Assembly: GCA_031254195.1 (NCBI GenBank)
Contig: JAIRUW010000036.1
Location: 1 to 50,117 of the forward strand
Source of the DNA: Oscillospiraceae bacterium
GTDB lineage: Bacteria; Bacillota; Clostridia; Oscillospirales; UBA929
Direction: 5' to 3'
DNA: 50,117 bases
A program made the translations under genes and the position numbers. A model generated the notes under the pieces. The model searched no databases. It saw only the letters and a list, made by a program, of their open reading frames with translations, and was not told the DNA's origin. Positions 33,076-41,861 of this stretch are shown piece after piece; position 1 is the stretch's first letter, and every line of letters starts with the position of its first letter.

Positions 33076-33761
33076 AAAAACGCCCTTATGTAGCCGCTAT
33101 CGTCCCCGCCGCCGGGTCTTCCTCCCGTATGGGGGGCATACCGAAAATTCTCGTGCCGGTCAACGGGCTGCCGTTGATCGGCCATACGTTGTGCGCGCTG
33201 GAAGCCTGCGCGCTGATTGATGAAATCGTCGTCGCGGCGCGGGAAGAGGACGTTGCTACGATTGCCGACCTGTGCCACGGGATGGGCCTTTTGAAGGTAT
33301 CGCGTATACTGCGCGGCGGCGATTCGCGCCCGCTTTCGGTGATGATCGCGCTGATGGAGACAAAAGCCGGAATCGTCGCCATCCATGACGGAGCGCGCCC
33401 TTGCGTCACACCCGCGCTGTGCTCCGCAACGATTGAAAAAGCAATCCAGACAGGCGCGGCCCTGCCCGCCCTGCCGTTGAGCGACAGTGTTAAATTGGCG
33501 GACGGTACGATCATTAAAACCTCGGCTGACCGGTCCTCCCTCTATACCGTGCAGACGCCGCAATGCTTTGAGGCGGGGCTTATCAAAGGAGCGCTGGCAA
33601 AAGTGTTGCAAGCGGGGCTGGACATTACCGATGACAGCGCCGCCGTGGAAGCGCTCCCTTACCCTGTACATATCGTGCCGGGCGAAGCGCGTAATATCAA
33701 AGTGACGACGGCTGACGACTTGTTGATTGCGTCGGCTCTGCTGAAAGGCGGCGCATTGTGA
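33072..33761 (+). CDS. ispD: 2-C-methyl-D-erythritol 4-phosphate cytidylyltransferase
   Basis: A 229-residue IspD. The nucleotide-binding start is AAIVPAAGSSSRMGGIPKIL; HDGARPCVTPAL, KTSADRSSLYTVQTPQCFE and TDDSAAVEAL follow. It makes CDP-ME from MEP and CTP in the non-mevalonate isoprenoid pathway. ATGA overlap with carD and GTGA overlap with ispF. Confidence 0.96.
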   Translation: MKKRPYVAAIVPAAGSSSRMGGIPKILVPVNGLPLIGHTLCALEACALIDEIVVAAREEDVATIADLCHGMGLLKVSRILRGGDSRPLSVMIALMETKAGIVAIHDGARPCVTPALCSATIEKAIQTGAALPALPLSDSVKLADGTIIKTSADRSSLYTVQTPQCFEAGLIKGALAKVLQAGLDITDDSAAVEALPYPVHIVPGEARNIKVTTADDLLIASALLKGGAL

Positions 33762-34225
33762 GGATTGGGCAAGGCTACGACGCGCACCGTCTGGCCGAAG
33801 GGCGCGAACTGGTCTTGGGCGGCGTTACCGTCCCTTGGGATAAGGGGCTTTTAGGCCACTCCGACGCCGATGTGCTGACCCATGCCGTTATCGACGCGCT
33901 GTTGGGCGCGGCGGGCTTGGATGACATTGGGGCGCGTTTCCCAGACAGCGATACGCAGTATAAGGGTATAAGCAGTCAAGCCTTACTGCGAGAATCTTTC
34001 GGCATTGTAAAGGATATGGGCTTTACAGTGATAAATGTTGACGCGACGCTGATCGCGCAGCAGCCGAAACTGTCTCCTTACCGAGAGCAAATGCAGGAAA
34101 ACATCGCAGGATGCCTGCAAATCGGCGTGAACCATGTCAACATCAAGTTTACCACCGAAGAAGGCATGGGGTTCACCGGGCGCGGCGAGGGCATCGCGGC
34201 CACAGCGATTATCTTATTAAAGTAA
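33758..34225 (+). CDS. ispF: 2-C-methyl-D-erythritol 2,4-cyclodiphosphate synthase
   Basis: A 155-residue IspF with the zinc-binding GQGYDAHRL, the GHSDADVLTHAVIDALLGAAGLDDIG stretch split around the active site, and the terminal KFTTEEGMGFTGRGEGIAA. It closes CDP-ME 2-phosphate to MEcPP, the step after IspD and IspE. The start is GTG, coupled to ispD. A strong hairpin follows the stop. Confidence 0.96.
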   Translation: MRIGQGYDAHRLAEGRELVLGGVTVPWDKGLLGHSDADVLTHAVIDALLGAAGLDDIGARFPDSDTQYKGISSQALLRESFGIVKDMGFTVINVDATLIAQQPKLSPYREQMQENIAGCLQIGVNHVNIKFTTEEGMGFTGRGEGIAATAIILLK

Positions 34226-34239
34226 TCAAAACCATTTCA

Positions 34240-34272
34240 CCCCTCATACCATAAGAGTATGAGGGGATGATT
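34240..34272 (+). promoter_or_regulatory. Hairpin after ispF that covers the next gene's ribosome site
   Basis: CCCCTCATAC (34240-34249) and GTATGAGGGG (34257-34266) form a perfect 10-bp stem with a 7-nt loop; ATGATTTTTT follows. It reads as an intrinsic terminator for ispF. Its 3' arm also carries the GAGGGG that would serve the DUF3343 ATG at 34277, so it may gate both transcription and translation. Confidence 0.6.
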
Positions 34273-34276
34273 TTTT

Positions 34277-34528
34277 ATGGCAAACGCCTTGATCGCGTGC
34301 CGCTCCGTGACATACGCGCAACGGGCGGTACGCCTGCTGGAAAAGGCCGGTCTGCGCGCTTCGATACGTCGCTTGCCGGCGGACCTTCCCGAAACAAGCT
34401 GCGGCCATGCCGTCCGCGTACAGCGCGAACGGGTAGCGCAGGCTATGCAGCTGATGAATGAAGCCGGGTTCCCTACAAGAACGCATTTCTGTGAAGATGA
34501 GAATGGCGGTGTAATAAAATGCCCATGA
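34277..34528 (+). CDS. DUF3343 protein (putative Se/S carrier)
   Basis: An 83-residue protein of the DUF3343 type, known as a putative selenium/sulfur carrier. It shows ACRSVTYAQRAVRLLEKAGL at the N-terminus, SCGHAVRV with the conserved Cys near residue 42, and an end with IKCP. The family occurs with the class V aminotransferase that follows here and has been linked to labile selenium cofactors of molybdenum hydroxylases. Its 3' end overlaps the next gene by 10 nt, which supports a shared job. Confidence 0.85.
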   Translation: MANALIACRSVTYAQRAVRLLEKAGLRASIRRLPADLPETSCGHAVRVQRERVAQAMQLMNEAGFPTRTHFCEDENGGVIKCP

Positions 34529-35646
34529 TTTACCTTGACAATGCCGCGACAACGCTGCAAAAGCCCCCCGAAGTCACAGCCGCGGTACGGCGCGCGTTAG
34601 AAACCTGCGGCGGCGCCGGGCGCGGCGGCCATGCCGCCGCCCAAAGAGCCGCCGAGGTGCTGTTTGACTGCCGTGAAGCGGCGGCGCAGCTCTTTGACAT
34701 GAGCGGCCCCGAGCGCGTGATTTTGACCTGCAACGCGACCCACGCGCTGAATATAGCTATCAAGAGCCTTGCCAAGCCGGGCAAAACCGTGCTGATCTCG
34801 GGGTATGAGCATAACGCCGTCGTCCGTCCGCTGCGCTCGCTCGCGGAAGCAGGCGTAAAGACCGTTTCACTCCCGACGCCTTTGTTTGACCAGGAGGCTG
34901 CGGTCAAACGCTTTGAAGAGGCCATGGATGATAACGTGTGTCTGGTCGTATGTATCCATGTGTCCAATGTGTTTGGGTTTGTATTGCCTGTGGAGCGTAT
35001 CGCAGAACTGTGCCGCGCAAGGGGAGTGCCGATGATTGTGGACGCCTCGCAGTCGGCGGGACTGCTGCCGGTCAACGGCGACCTTTATCCCTACTGGTGC
35101 CTGCCCGGCCACAAAAGCCTGTATGGCCCTCAGGGGACAGGGCTGCTTCTGATTCCGCCCGGCGGGGAACTGGAGCCGCTGATGGAGGGCGGCACCGGCG
35201 GCGATTCTCGGAAGCCCCATATGCCCGAATATCTGCCCGACCGCTTGGAGGCGGGTACGCACAACGCGCCGGGCGCGGCGGGACTGGCCGCGGGCATCCG
35301 CTTTGTGATCAAAAACGGCATGGATCAGCCCTCTCCGCTCACCCGTCAGGCTGTGGAGGAGCTGTCGGCCATCAGGGGTGTGCGTATGTATTACGGCTCT
35401 TGCTGTCACAAGGGGCCGGTGTCTTTTACCGTTGAGGGCAAAGATTCGGAGACTGTCGCCTCTCTGCTGTCCGACCGTGGCATCGCCGTACGCGGCGGCT
35501 TGCACTGCGCTCCGCTGGCCCACGAAACCGCCGGCACCGACGCCACCGGCACATCCCGCGCAGCGTTCTCGCACGCGAATACAGCTCGGGACGCGGCGGC
35601 TCTGGTACGGGCGGTGCGGGAGATTGCAGATAGAGCGCTTGCATAG
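34519..35646 (+). CDS. Cysteine desulfurase-family (class V aminotransferase) protein
   Basis: A 375-residue PLP enzyme. IYLDNAATTLQKP is at the N-terminus, the PLP Lys is 199 in PGHKSLYGPQG, and the persulfide Cys is 330 in RGGLHCAPLAH. It belongs to the family V group often annotated as cysteine desulfurase family protein near DUF3343. It should take sulfur or selenium from (seleno)cysteine and pass it to a carrier; DUF3343, whose gene overlaps it, is the obvious partner. It ends 12 nt before a convergent gene. Confidence 0.9.
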   Translation: MPMIYLDNAATTLQKPPEVTAAVRRALETCGGAGRGGHAAAQRAAEVLFDCREAAAQLFDMSGPERVILTCNATHALNIAIKSLAKPGKTVLISGYEHNAVVRPLRSLAEAGVKTVSLPTPLFDQEAAVKRFEEAMDDNVCLVVCIHVSNVFGFVLPVERIAELCRARGVPMIVDASQSAGLLPVNGDLYPYWCLPGHKSLYGPQGTGLLLIPPGGELEPLMEGGTGGDSRKPHMPEYLPDRLEAGTHNAPGAAGLAAGIRFVIKNGMDQPSPLTRQAVEELSAIRGVRMYYGSCCHKGPVSFTVEGKDSETVASLLSDRGIAVRGGLHCAPLAHETAGTDATGTSRAAFSHANTARDAAALVRAVREIADRALA

Positions 35647-35658
35647 CCCGGCTCTTTT

Positions 35659-36159
35659 CTACAACATGTCAACCCGCCTTAGTAACGGCAACGTCAAGCG
35701 AAATACCGTGCCGGTGGCAAACCCTGTCAGTACCCCGGCGACCAGCATGACAGGCAGGTAAGCCGGGAAGACATTGGTCTGTGCCCACAGTGAAAACGCG
35801 GCCAACTGCCCTATATTATGCGCGACCGCTCCGGCAACGCCCAGTGCCGCCAGCGTCGCGCGTTTTCTTGTGATAAGCAGCAACAGCAGCAGTGCGCCGA
35901 ACGAAAGCAGCCCGCCGCTCAGGCTGAGTGCTCCCGCGACTGTGCCGCGTGTAATGAACGCGAAACCCGCCTTGAGCAGTACCATCGTCCCGGCTTCGCG
36001 CCATCCAAGGCATTGCAGGCAGTATAGGACGACAATATTGGCAAGGCCGATCCGCCCGAACGGCGGCAATATAGGCGGCAGCATTCCTTCGGCAAGCGAA
36101 AGGACGAGCATCACGCCGAGCAGGATGCCTAAAAAGGCGATTTTCCGGCCGCTTCTCAT
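35659..36159 (-). CDS. Gx transporter family membrane protein
   Basis: A 166-residue protein with about five hydrophobic segments, matching the Gx transporter family, formerly labelled heptaprenyl diphosphate synthase component I. The start KIAFLGILLGVMLVLSLAEGMLPP and the central GRIGLANIVVLYCL are typical. The family resembles ECF-type substrate-binding membrane components and is commonly next to a NusG-II protein, as here. The substrate is unknown. ATGA overlap with the preceding gene. Confidence 0.82.
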   Translation of the reverse strand: MRSGRKIAFLGILLGVMLVLSLAEGMLPPILPPFGRIGLANIVVLYCLQCLGWREAGTMVLLKAGFAFITRGTVAGALSLSGGLLSFGALLLLLLITRKRATLAALGVAGAVAHNIGQLAAFSLWAQTNVFPAYLPVMLVAGVLTGFATGTVFRLTLPLLRRVDML

Positions 36160-36515
36160 ATGACCGCATCCACCCCGCCGTCACCTATAATTCGTATCAG
36201 CAACCCGTTTGGCAGACAGGCCGATATCTGCCCCGGGATACCGATAAACCCTGTGCGGACACAGGTCTTGTCCGGGCAATCGGACCGCGTGATTGCGACC
36301 CTTCCACCCTGCACCGCAAACGCCATATCGGGCCAGCCGTCCAGGATAAACTCCCTTTCCGGCGTCAATCCGCCGGAGAGTACAATCTTACCCTCCACTA
36401 CGATTTCAAAGCGCGCCCCGCTTTCGGCCCCGCCGTTTCGCATCCATAGCAAAAGCAGCGCTGCTAAAAGCAGCGCCGCTATCGCGGTCAGGTCGCGTTT
36501 GGAAACCCATTTCAT
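36156..36515 (-). CDS. NusG domain II-containing membrane-anchored protein
   Basis: A 119-residue protein: one N-terminal membrane segment (TAIAALLLAALLLLWM) followed by an extracytoplasmic NusG domain II-like fold. SDCPDKTCVRTGFI carries a conserved Cys pair and PGQISACLPNGLLI follows. The family is small, of unknown function, and tends to sit with Gx transporters. Coupled by ATGA overlaps to secDF before it and the transporter after it. Confidence 0.85.
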   Translation of the reverse strand: MKWVSKRDLTAIAALLLAALLLLWMRNGGAESGARFEIVVEGKIVLSGGLTPEREFILDGWPDMAFAVQGGRVAITRSDCPDKTCVRTGFIGIPGQISACLPNGLLIRIIGDGGVDAVI

Positions 36516-38737
36516 TGGGGTTTAATTGTTTTGAGTTCGAGTTTCTTTGTCGCCTTGTCGTCCGCGCTGCTGATGCTGTGCCACAGCGAGCCGGAGAGGG
36601 TGATGGAGGAGTACGCGCCCGCCAGCAGGCCGATGGCGATCGGCAGGGTAAAGTCGCGTACCGACGGCACCCCTATGATGATGATGCTGACAACCGGCAG
36701 GAGGGTCGTTAAGGTGGTATTGATGTTGCGGCTGAGCGTCTGTTTGATGCTGCGGTCGATGATATTGGCAAAGGTTGTTTTCTGCATCTTCTTCTTGTTT
36801 TCCCGGATACGGTCGAAGAGGATGATGGTGGCGTTAATCTGATACCCCACCGTTGTAAGCAGGACGGCAATGAATGTCATATTGACCGGTATCTGCAATA
36901 TCACGTATGCGGCCAGCAGAACCATAACGTCATGGAGCTGGGCGGCAATCGACGCTAAGCCCGAGGAGAACTGGAACCGGATGGTGATATAGAGCAGGAT
37001 CAGCGCCGAAGCCACGATGACCGACAGGATGGCCGCCCGCTGTAAATCCGCGCCGACAGACGAGCCGACATTGCTGATTTCCAAGACATCCAGGTTCGGA
37101 TACTCCTCCGTAATCCTAGCCACAACGGCTTCCCGGGTGGTGGCGTCAATATCGGCCATCTTGATCAGGACTTCCGTATCTCCCACCCTCTGCGGGGCGG
37201 ACGGCTGATGTCCCGTTACATCGGCAATCATGGCGGACAGCCCGTCAAGCCGCTCCGACGACAGGCTCACGTTCGTGTCAAAATGGAACGAGGTGCCGCC
37301 GGTGAAGTCGATATCGAAATTGAACAAATTGATGCCGAACGGCATCAGGACGAGGCATACGACGGTAAACAGGCAGATGAGCAGCGAAGGAAGCCCAAAC
37401 CACTTAAAGTTCTTCACATAGCTGAAATTGTTGTTCTGCATCTTCGGCTCGGCGCGGTCCTCGCGAACACCGTAAAACCACAGTTTTACGACGCCGAGGT
37501 TGGCCATTTGCTTCAAAAGCATCTGCGTCACGACCAGAGCCGTGAACATCGAGAGGGCGACGCCGACCAGAAGGGTGGTCGCGAAGCCTTGGATGGGGCC
37601 GGTGCCGAACATTAGCAACACAAAGCCAGCAATCATGGTGGTGAGGTTGGAGTCAATGATGGCGGTCCGGGCGCGCTTAAAGCCCGCGTCCACCGCGCTC
37701 CGCACCGTCTTGCCGGAGCGCAGCTCTTCTTTGACGCGCTCAAAGATAACGATATTGGCGTCGGTCGCCATACCGATGGACAGGATGATACCGGCAATCC
37801 CCGGCAGCGACAGGTTGACGCGCATCATCGCCAGTATCACGGCAATCAGCGCCGTATACAGCATCAGCGCGATGGTTGCCATCAAGCCGGGCAGGCGGTA
37901 GTAGAACAGCATATAGAGGATCAGAAGCCCAAGGCCGATTGCGCCGGCAATTAGGCTTGTCCGCAGGGCTTCCGCGCCCAATGTCGGCCCGACGGTGGAA
38001 AGCTGGACCTGCTCCAGCTCAAACGGCAGCCGGCCGATTTGAATAAAATTGGCGAAGTCCCTTGATGTCGTCGCGGCATCTGAACTGCCGCCGAACGATA
38101 CGAGGCAGCTGTCGCCCGTAATGCCGGTGGCGGCGTAGGCGGAACTGACGGACGGGGCGAAGACCTGCTCATTGTCCATATATATGGCGACGTAATTCTC
38201 GCCGTCCCCCTGATTCGCCGCGAATTTTGTCACTTCGGCCCAAATCTCGCGGTATTCGGGGAAGAAGGTCATGATGACATGATGTTCGCTCTGCCTGCCG
38301 TCATCTATAGGCCCAAAAGAGGTGCTGGCCGATTCGACCATGTCGCCGGTCATCCACACCTCGCCCGTATAGTCACGGAACTCCAGCTGGGCCGTGGAGC
38401 CGATCTGCCGGACAGCCTCCTCCGGGTCGGAGAGGTTGGGAATCTCGATGCGGATGCGTTTATTGCCCGCCCCGTAAAGGCTGGCCTCGGTATAGCCAAG
38501 CGCGGTCAAACGCTGGCGCAACATAGCTTCCACCGTGTTCATCTCCGTTGGAGTGACCGTGTCGGCTTTGGCCTCGTAAGTGATGATGGAGCCGCCGCTC
38601 AGGTCAAGGCCGGGTATGATGCCGTCCTCCACGCTGGGGATCTCGAAGATCACCAAGTCAACGCCGGTGAACGCCACGGTGATCAGCAACGCGATGACCA
38701 CCAGCATGGCCAGGAATACCGCGATATTTTTGCCCAT
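36512..38737 (-). CDS. secDF: Fused protein translocase subunit SecDF
   Basis: A 741-residue fusion of SecD and SecF. The SecD half has PGLDLSGGSIITYEA, the large periplasmic-type P1 domain, and membrane motifs such as ATDANIVIFERVKEELRSGK. The SecF half begins near residue 440 with FNFDIDFTGGTSFHF and continues with AAQLHDVMVLLAAY and NATIILFDRIRENKKK. Twelve membrane helices are expected. It uses the proton gradient to pull exported proteins through SecYEG. It is read from a consensus promoter. Confidence 0.96.
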   Translation of the reverse strand: MGKNIAVFLAMLVVIALLITVAFTGVDLVIFEIPSVEDGIIPGLDLSGGSIITYEAKADTVTPTEMNTVEAMLRQRLTALGYTEASLYGAGNKRIRIEIPNLSDPEEAVRQIGSTAQLEFRDYTGEVWMTGDMVESASTSFGPIDDGRQSEHHVIMTFFPEYREIWAEVTKFAANQGDGENYVAIYMDNEQVFAPSVSSAYAATGITGDSCLVSFGGSSDAATTSRDFANFIQIGRLPFELEQVQLSTVGPTLGAEALRTSLIAGAIGLGLLILYMLFYYRLPGLMATIALMLYTALIAVILAMMRVNLSLPGIAGIILSIGMATDANIVIFERVKEELRSGKTVRSAVDAGFKRARTAIIDSNLTTMIAGFVLLMFGTGPIQGFATTLLVGVALSMFTALVVTQMLLKQMANLGVVKLWFYGVREDRAEPKMQNNNFSYVKNFKWFGLPSLLICLFTVVCLVLMPFGINLFNFDIDFTGGTSFHFDTNVSLSSERLDGLSAMIADVTGHQPSAPQRVGDTEVLIKMADIDATTREAVVARITEEYPNLDVLEISNVGSSVGADLQRAAILSVIVASALILLYITIRFQFSSGLASIAAQLHDVMVLLAAYVILQIPVNMTFIAVLLTTVGYQINATIILFDRIRENKKKMQKTTFANIIDRSIKQTLSRNINTTLTTLLPVVSIIIIGVPSVRDFTLPIAIGLLAGAYSSITLSGSLWHSISSADDKATKKLELKTIKPQ

Positions 38738-38778
38738 AACAATGTTGCCTCATTTCTAAACATTTTTCACACTAGGGT

Positions 38779-38807
38779 ATTATACCGCGAACACAAAGGC
38801 TTGTCAA
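38779..38807 (-). promoter_or_regulatory. Consensus promoter of secDF
   Basis: TTGACA (38802-38807), 17 nt, TATAAT (38779-38784) on the minus strand, a perfect vegetative match about 40 nt before the secDF ATG. The rest of the 148-nt gap up to 38885 shows no clear terminator for the 806-residue protein gene. Confidence 0.9.
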
Positions 38808-38885
38808 CTCTTTTACAATGCCGCGATCATAACAACCGCAGACAAATGCAAAACCGGGCGGCAGGAACAAGCAGCATTCCCCGGC

Positions 38886-41306
38886 TCAATTCAAATCAAT
38901 CCCCGATAAAATGGCGGTAATCCCTTTTTTACCGTTTGGCAAGTCTCCCCAGGTGTACTCAAAAAGCTGGGGGGTCCCGACGGCGCTTCCGACCCACACG
39001 TCGCCGCTTTTCCATAGGAACTCATTGTCAATCACCCACCAGCCGCTGTGATACCATAGCTTATTGTTTTTCGCGGTGGCTTTATAGCGGTATTCAATCT
39101 GTTCATCGCCGGTGCTTATTTTGGGAAACTTGCCCCATTTCTGCGCTCCAACTATGCGGAACTCCAGCATCTTATCAGCCTTAAACTTCCCTTTACTCAA
39201 CGACGAGCCTGACTTGTCGCTTATAGGCTCCCCGGTATTTCTCCCGGCGATCCAAACCTCTACCCAGCCGGACGCGGGTTTTTTGGCCGTTGGCGGCACG
39301 GAATAAAATAATAACCTGTCTTCTCTTTCGATAATCGCCGTGACGCTGTATAAATCCTTGCCCAGCGATGTTAAGCCCTCGGCGTCATCAACGATTATGT
39401 TCGGCTTGATTTTGGCTGTTTCTGTTTTATAGTTTACCTTGATGCCGGGCGGTTTCCAGGCACATGACACCTTGAGTTTCGCCGGTTTTGTGGCGGGATA
39501 ATACACCCCGTCCTGTATCCGCGCGGATTTATAGACAAAATACATTTCCCTAAATGCTTTATGCCTTGCTCCGTTTTCGCCAGAACCCTCACTTTCGTCG
39601 CAATCAGGAATCTCGAACCCCGCCGCGTTCATACGGTATGTACCGTATTTAAGGTCGGCTTTGCCGGAGGGTTTCCCATTGGGTTTATCCCCTTCGAACA
39701 TAAAACTATATTCACTTCCCAGCGGGACGGTATCTCCCCTCTCCACCGCAACCCAGTGGTTATCGTCGCCGACCTGCCAGTCGAGAACACCGTTTACCAT
39801 ATGGGCAAGCTGGTAATCCACCGCCAGCTTCGGCGCTTTTTCCCGCGGGGCGATTTCGGGGAACTTTATGTATTTTGTACTGTCCCTGCCCGGTGTGCCG
39901 TTGGACAACCATAGGGTGAATCCTTTGTCAAGGCGTTTTGAGAGCGTTTTTTTGCTAAAGGCGCTCATCGGCTCCCACTTTTCGCCGCCGTTGAGAGAAA
40001 AGTGCCCGGAGCTAAATCCGTCGAGGAAAATGGTTTCTTCTAAAAGCCACATGCAGATGTACTTATTTTGTAAAGATTCTATTTGATTTTCAACAGGCCT
40101 CAAAACCAGCTCGTCGACATACTGGCAAAAGAGCCTGCCGTTGAAAACCTCCAGTTTGAAATAGTCACGCCTCTCATTTCCTCGAATTACGCTCACCCTG
40201 TAAGTTCCGTTGGGCAGGCTGAGGGCCTTTAAGTCTGCGGTAAATGTGTATCGGATGTATCCGTTTCCGTTGTAAGCCGAGCGGAAATCCGGCTCAACCC
40301 AAGAGTTAAAACTGCCGGTACCGTCAAAGGAGGAGTATGTGGCGCGGTTCGTGCCGCTCTCCAGGTCGGTGACGGTCAATGTAACCGGGTGGAGGAAATC
40401 CTCATACATCACTTCAGCCTTAATCTTCACAACGCCGTCCTTGCCGAGGAGCCCTTTTATGTCGGTATACCTATCGCCGGTAGCCAGCCAGCCCTCGCGG
40501 TAACTCATGCCATCCGAAAACGGATAAATCATATAGGGCACAATAAGCATTTTACCCTGAAAAACACTAATCCAACAGACGTCAAGCCAGTTTGCCCCGC
40601 CGTCTTTGGTCAGGCTCAATGTATACTGCCCGGTATAGTTTCCGTCAGGTATGATATATGTCCCCATACCCACCTGGTTAATCTGCACAGTTTTTATAGT
40701 GCTTCCGTTATGGTCGGACAGCCTAAGCTCTGTCTTTGCGTCCACAAAAGAGAAGAGAGCGTAGTCAAAGCTGTTATTCGCCGTATTGAATTCTTTTAGG
40801 AGGACAAAGGGGTAATCTTCATTGGGGCCCGGCAAGCCGGATTTTTCGTTGCGGAATACACGGCTGCCTTTATACGCGTATATATTGGCTTCATCGTACC
40901 AATCATGCCGCGTGAAATAGAGGCGGTAGCGACAGCCGTCGGTCACCGGCGGATGGTCGTTTATGAATAAATAGATGTTTATATCTTGAAAAAGCATATC
41001 GTTCGGGAAATCGCCAATATAGTTGCCCCACCATACTCTAAGTCTAAGAGGGAATTTTTGAGCGTCAGTAATGAGAGCCGGGTTTGTTCCGGCAGGGACG
41101 GCGGCGGCGTATACCTCTGTGACCGCTTCCGATTTATTGACCGTGACAAAGCTAACGTTGATTTCAACGCGCAGGTTGCTGCCGTGGTCATATCCATCGA
41201 ACCGAATGGAAATCTTCCTCGCCGCTTCGGCTCCCGACGCTAGAGCAGTCGGCATAGCCGCCGTCAACAAGGTGATTGCGAGGATAAAACTGATTAGTTT
41301 TTTCAT
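38886..41306 (-). CDS. Large secreted protein of unknown function
   Basis: An 806-residue exported protein. MKKLISFILAITLLTAAMPT opens a signal peptide with a likely cut near ALA-SGA. The mature part is rich in aromatic and Gly/Asn residues and looks like a chain of beta-sandwich modules. Several stretches repeat a common idea (LRVWWGNYIG; YTGQYTLSLTKDGGANWLDV; NGTYRVSVIRGNERRDYFKL). No SLH repeat, LPxTG or catalytic motif was seen. It lies 28 nt after the small membrane-anchored gene and two ABC permease genes. Binding of a carbohydrate or of the wall is only a guess. Confidence 0.75.
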   Translation of the reverse strand: MKKLISFILAITLLTAAMPTALASGAEAARKISIRFDGYDHGSNLRVEINVSFVTVNKSEAVTEVYAAAVPAGTNPALITDAQKFPLRLRVWWGNYIGDFPNDMLFQDINIYLFINDHPPVTDGCRYRLYFTRHDWYDEANIYAYKGSRVFRNEKSGLPGPNEDYPFVLLKEFNTANNSFDYALFSFVDAKTELRLSDHNGSTIKTVQINQVGMGTYIIPDGNYTGQYTLSLTKDGGANWLDVCWISVFQGKMLIVPYMIYPFSDGMSYREGWLATGDRYTDIKGLLGKDGVVKIKAEVMYEDFLHPVTLTVTDLESGTNRATYSSFDGTGSFNSWVEPDFRSAYNGNGYIRYTFTADLKALSLPNGTYRVSVIRGNERRDYFKLEVFNGRLFCQYVDELVLRPVENQIESLQNKYICMWLLEETIFLDGFSSGHFSLNGGEKWEPMSAFSKKTLSKRLDKGFTLWLSNGTPGRDSTKYIKFPEIAPREKAPKLAVDYQLAHMVNGVLDWQVGDDNHWVAVERGDTVPLGSEYSFMFEGDKPNGKPSGKADLKYGTYRMNAAGFEIPDCDESEGSGENGARHKAFREMYFVYKSARIQDGVYYPATKPAKLKVSCAWKPPGIKVNYKTETAKIKPNIIVDDAEGLTSLGKDLYSVTAIIEREDRLLFYSVPPTAKKPASGWVEVWIAGRNTGEPISDKSGSSLSKGKFKADKMLEFRIVGAQKWGKFPKISTGDEQIEYRYKATAKNNKLWYHSGWWVIDNEFLWKSGDVWVGSAVGTPQLFEYTWGDLPNGKKGITAILSGIDLN

Positions 41307-41334
41307 TGCGGGCTGGCCTCCTTATCAATATCAT

Positions 41335-41859
41335 TCACGGGTCAGCATATAAAACCCTCTGCTTGTCTTCCATCCGCTCAGGCCCGCCGACGACGATCAA
41401 ATCGCTTAGGTTCACCGGCATATTGTAAGCAAATCCCCACGGCATATAGGCTGCGTATCCGCCTAAGGTTACCCCTACCATATCGGGGTTCTCTTCCAAT
41501 ACAAATGTCTCCAAGACCTCCGCGCGGTGTATGGTATAGGTTGTCCGCATGTATGCCCCCCTTGCCGGCGGCACCCGTACGATTGCGCGGTCTATAAGGC
41601 TGAGTGACGGGACAAACGGATTTATTTTGGAGAGCACGTAAACATGGTCCCCTTTATCGTCGGACCGCAATGCCTCTAAAGGCAGAAACCCGTCGCACTG
41701 CACAAACTCCACATCGTATGAAAATACATACCAAAAGTGCTTCATCGGCTCCGCCGTCACCACCGGCTTCCCCCTCTCATAGAGGGCGTCTCCGAACAGG
41801 GTGAAAAACAGCAAGGAAAGCAATATCAAAGCCAGCAGGGAAAGACAGACCTTTTTCAT
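41335..41859 (-). CDS. Small membrane-anchored protein of unknown function
   Basis: A 174-residue protein with an N-terminal membrane segment (MKKVCLSLLALILLSLLFFTL) and a soluble extracytoplasmic part. The stretch FLPLEALRSDDKGDHVYVLS resembles the beta-barrel region of membrane-fusion (HlyD/RND adaptor-like) proteins, but the helical hairpin and lipoyl parts are missing. ATG 41859 is chosen because it follows the permease stop by two bases. It lies between the ABC permeases and the large secreted protein and may bridge them; that is inference. Confidence 0.6.
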   Translation of the reverse strand: MKKVCLSLLALILLSLLFFTLFGDALYERGKPVVTAEPMKHFWYVFSYDVEFVQCDGFLPLEALRSDDKGDHVYVLSKINPFVPSLSLIDRAIVRVPPARGAYMRTTYTIHRAEVLETFVLEENPDMVGVTLGGYAAYMPWGFAYNMPVNLSDLIVVGGPERMEDKQRVLYADP

Positions 41860-41861
41860 AA

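Noticed and set aside
41335..41859. Calling the small anchored protein a true HlyD/RND adaptor
   Set aside because: Only one short phrase resembles the family, and the hairpin and lipoyl regions are missing, so it was left as unknown.
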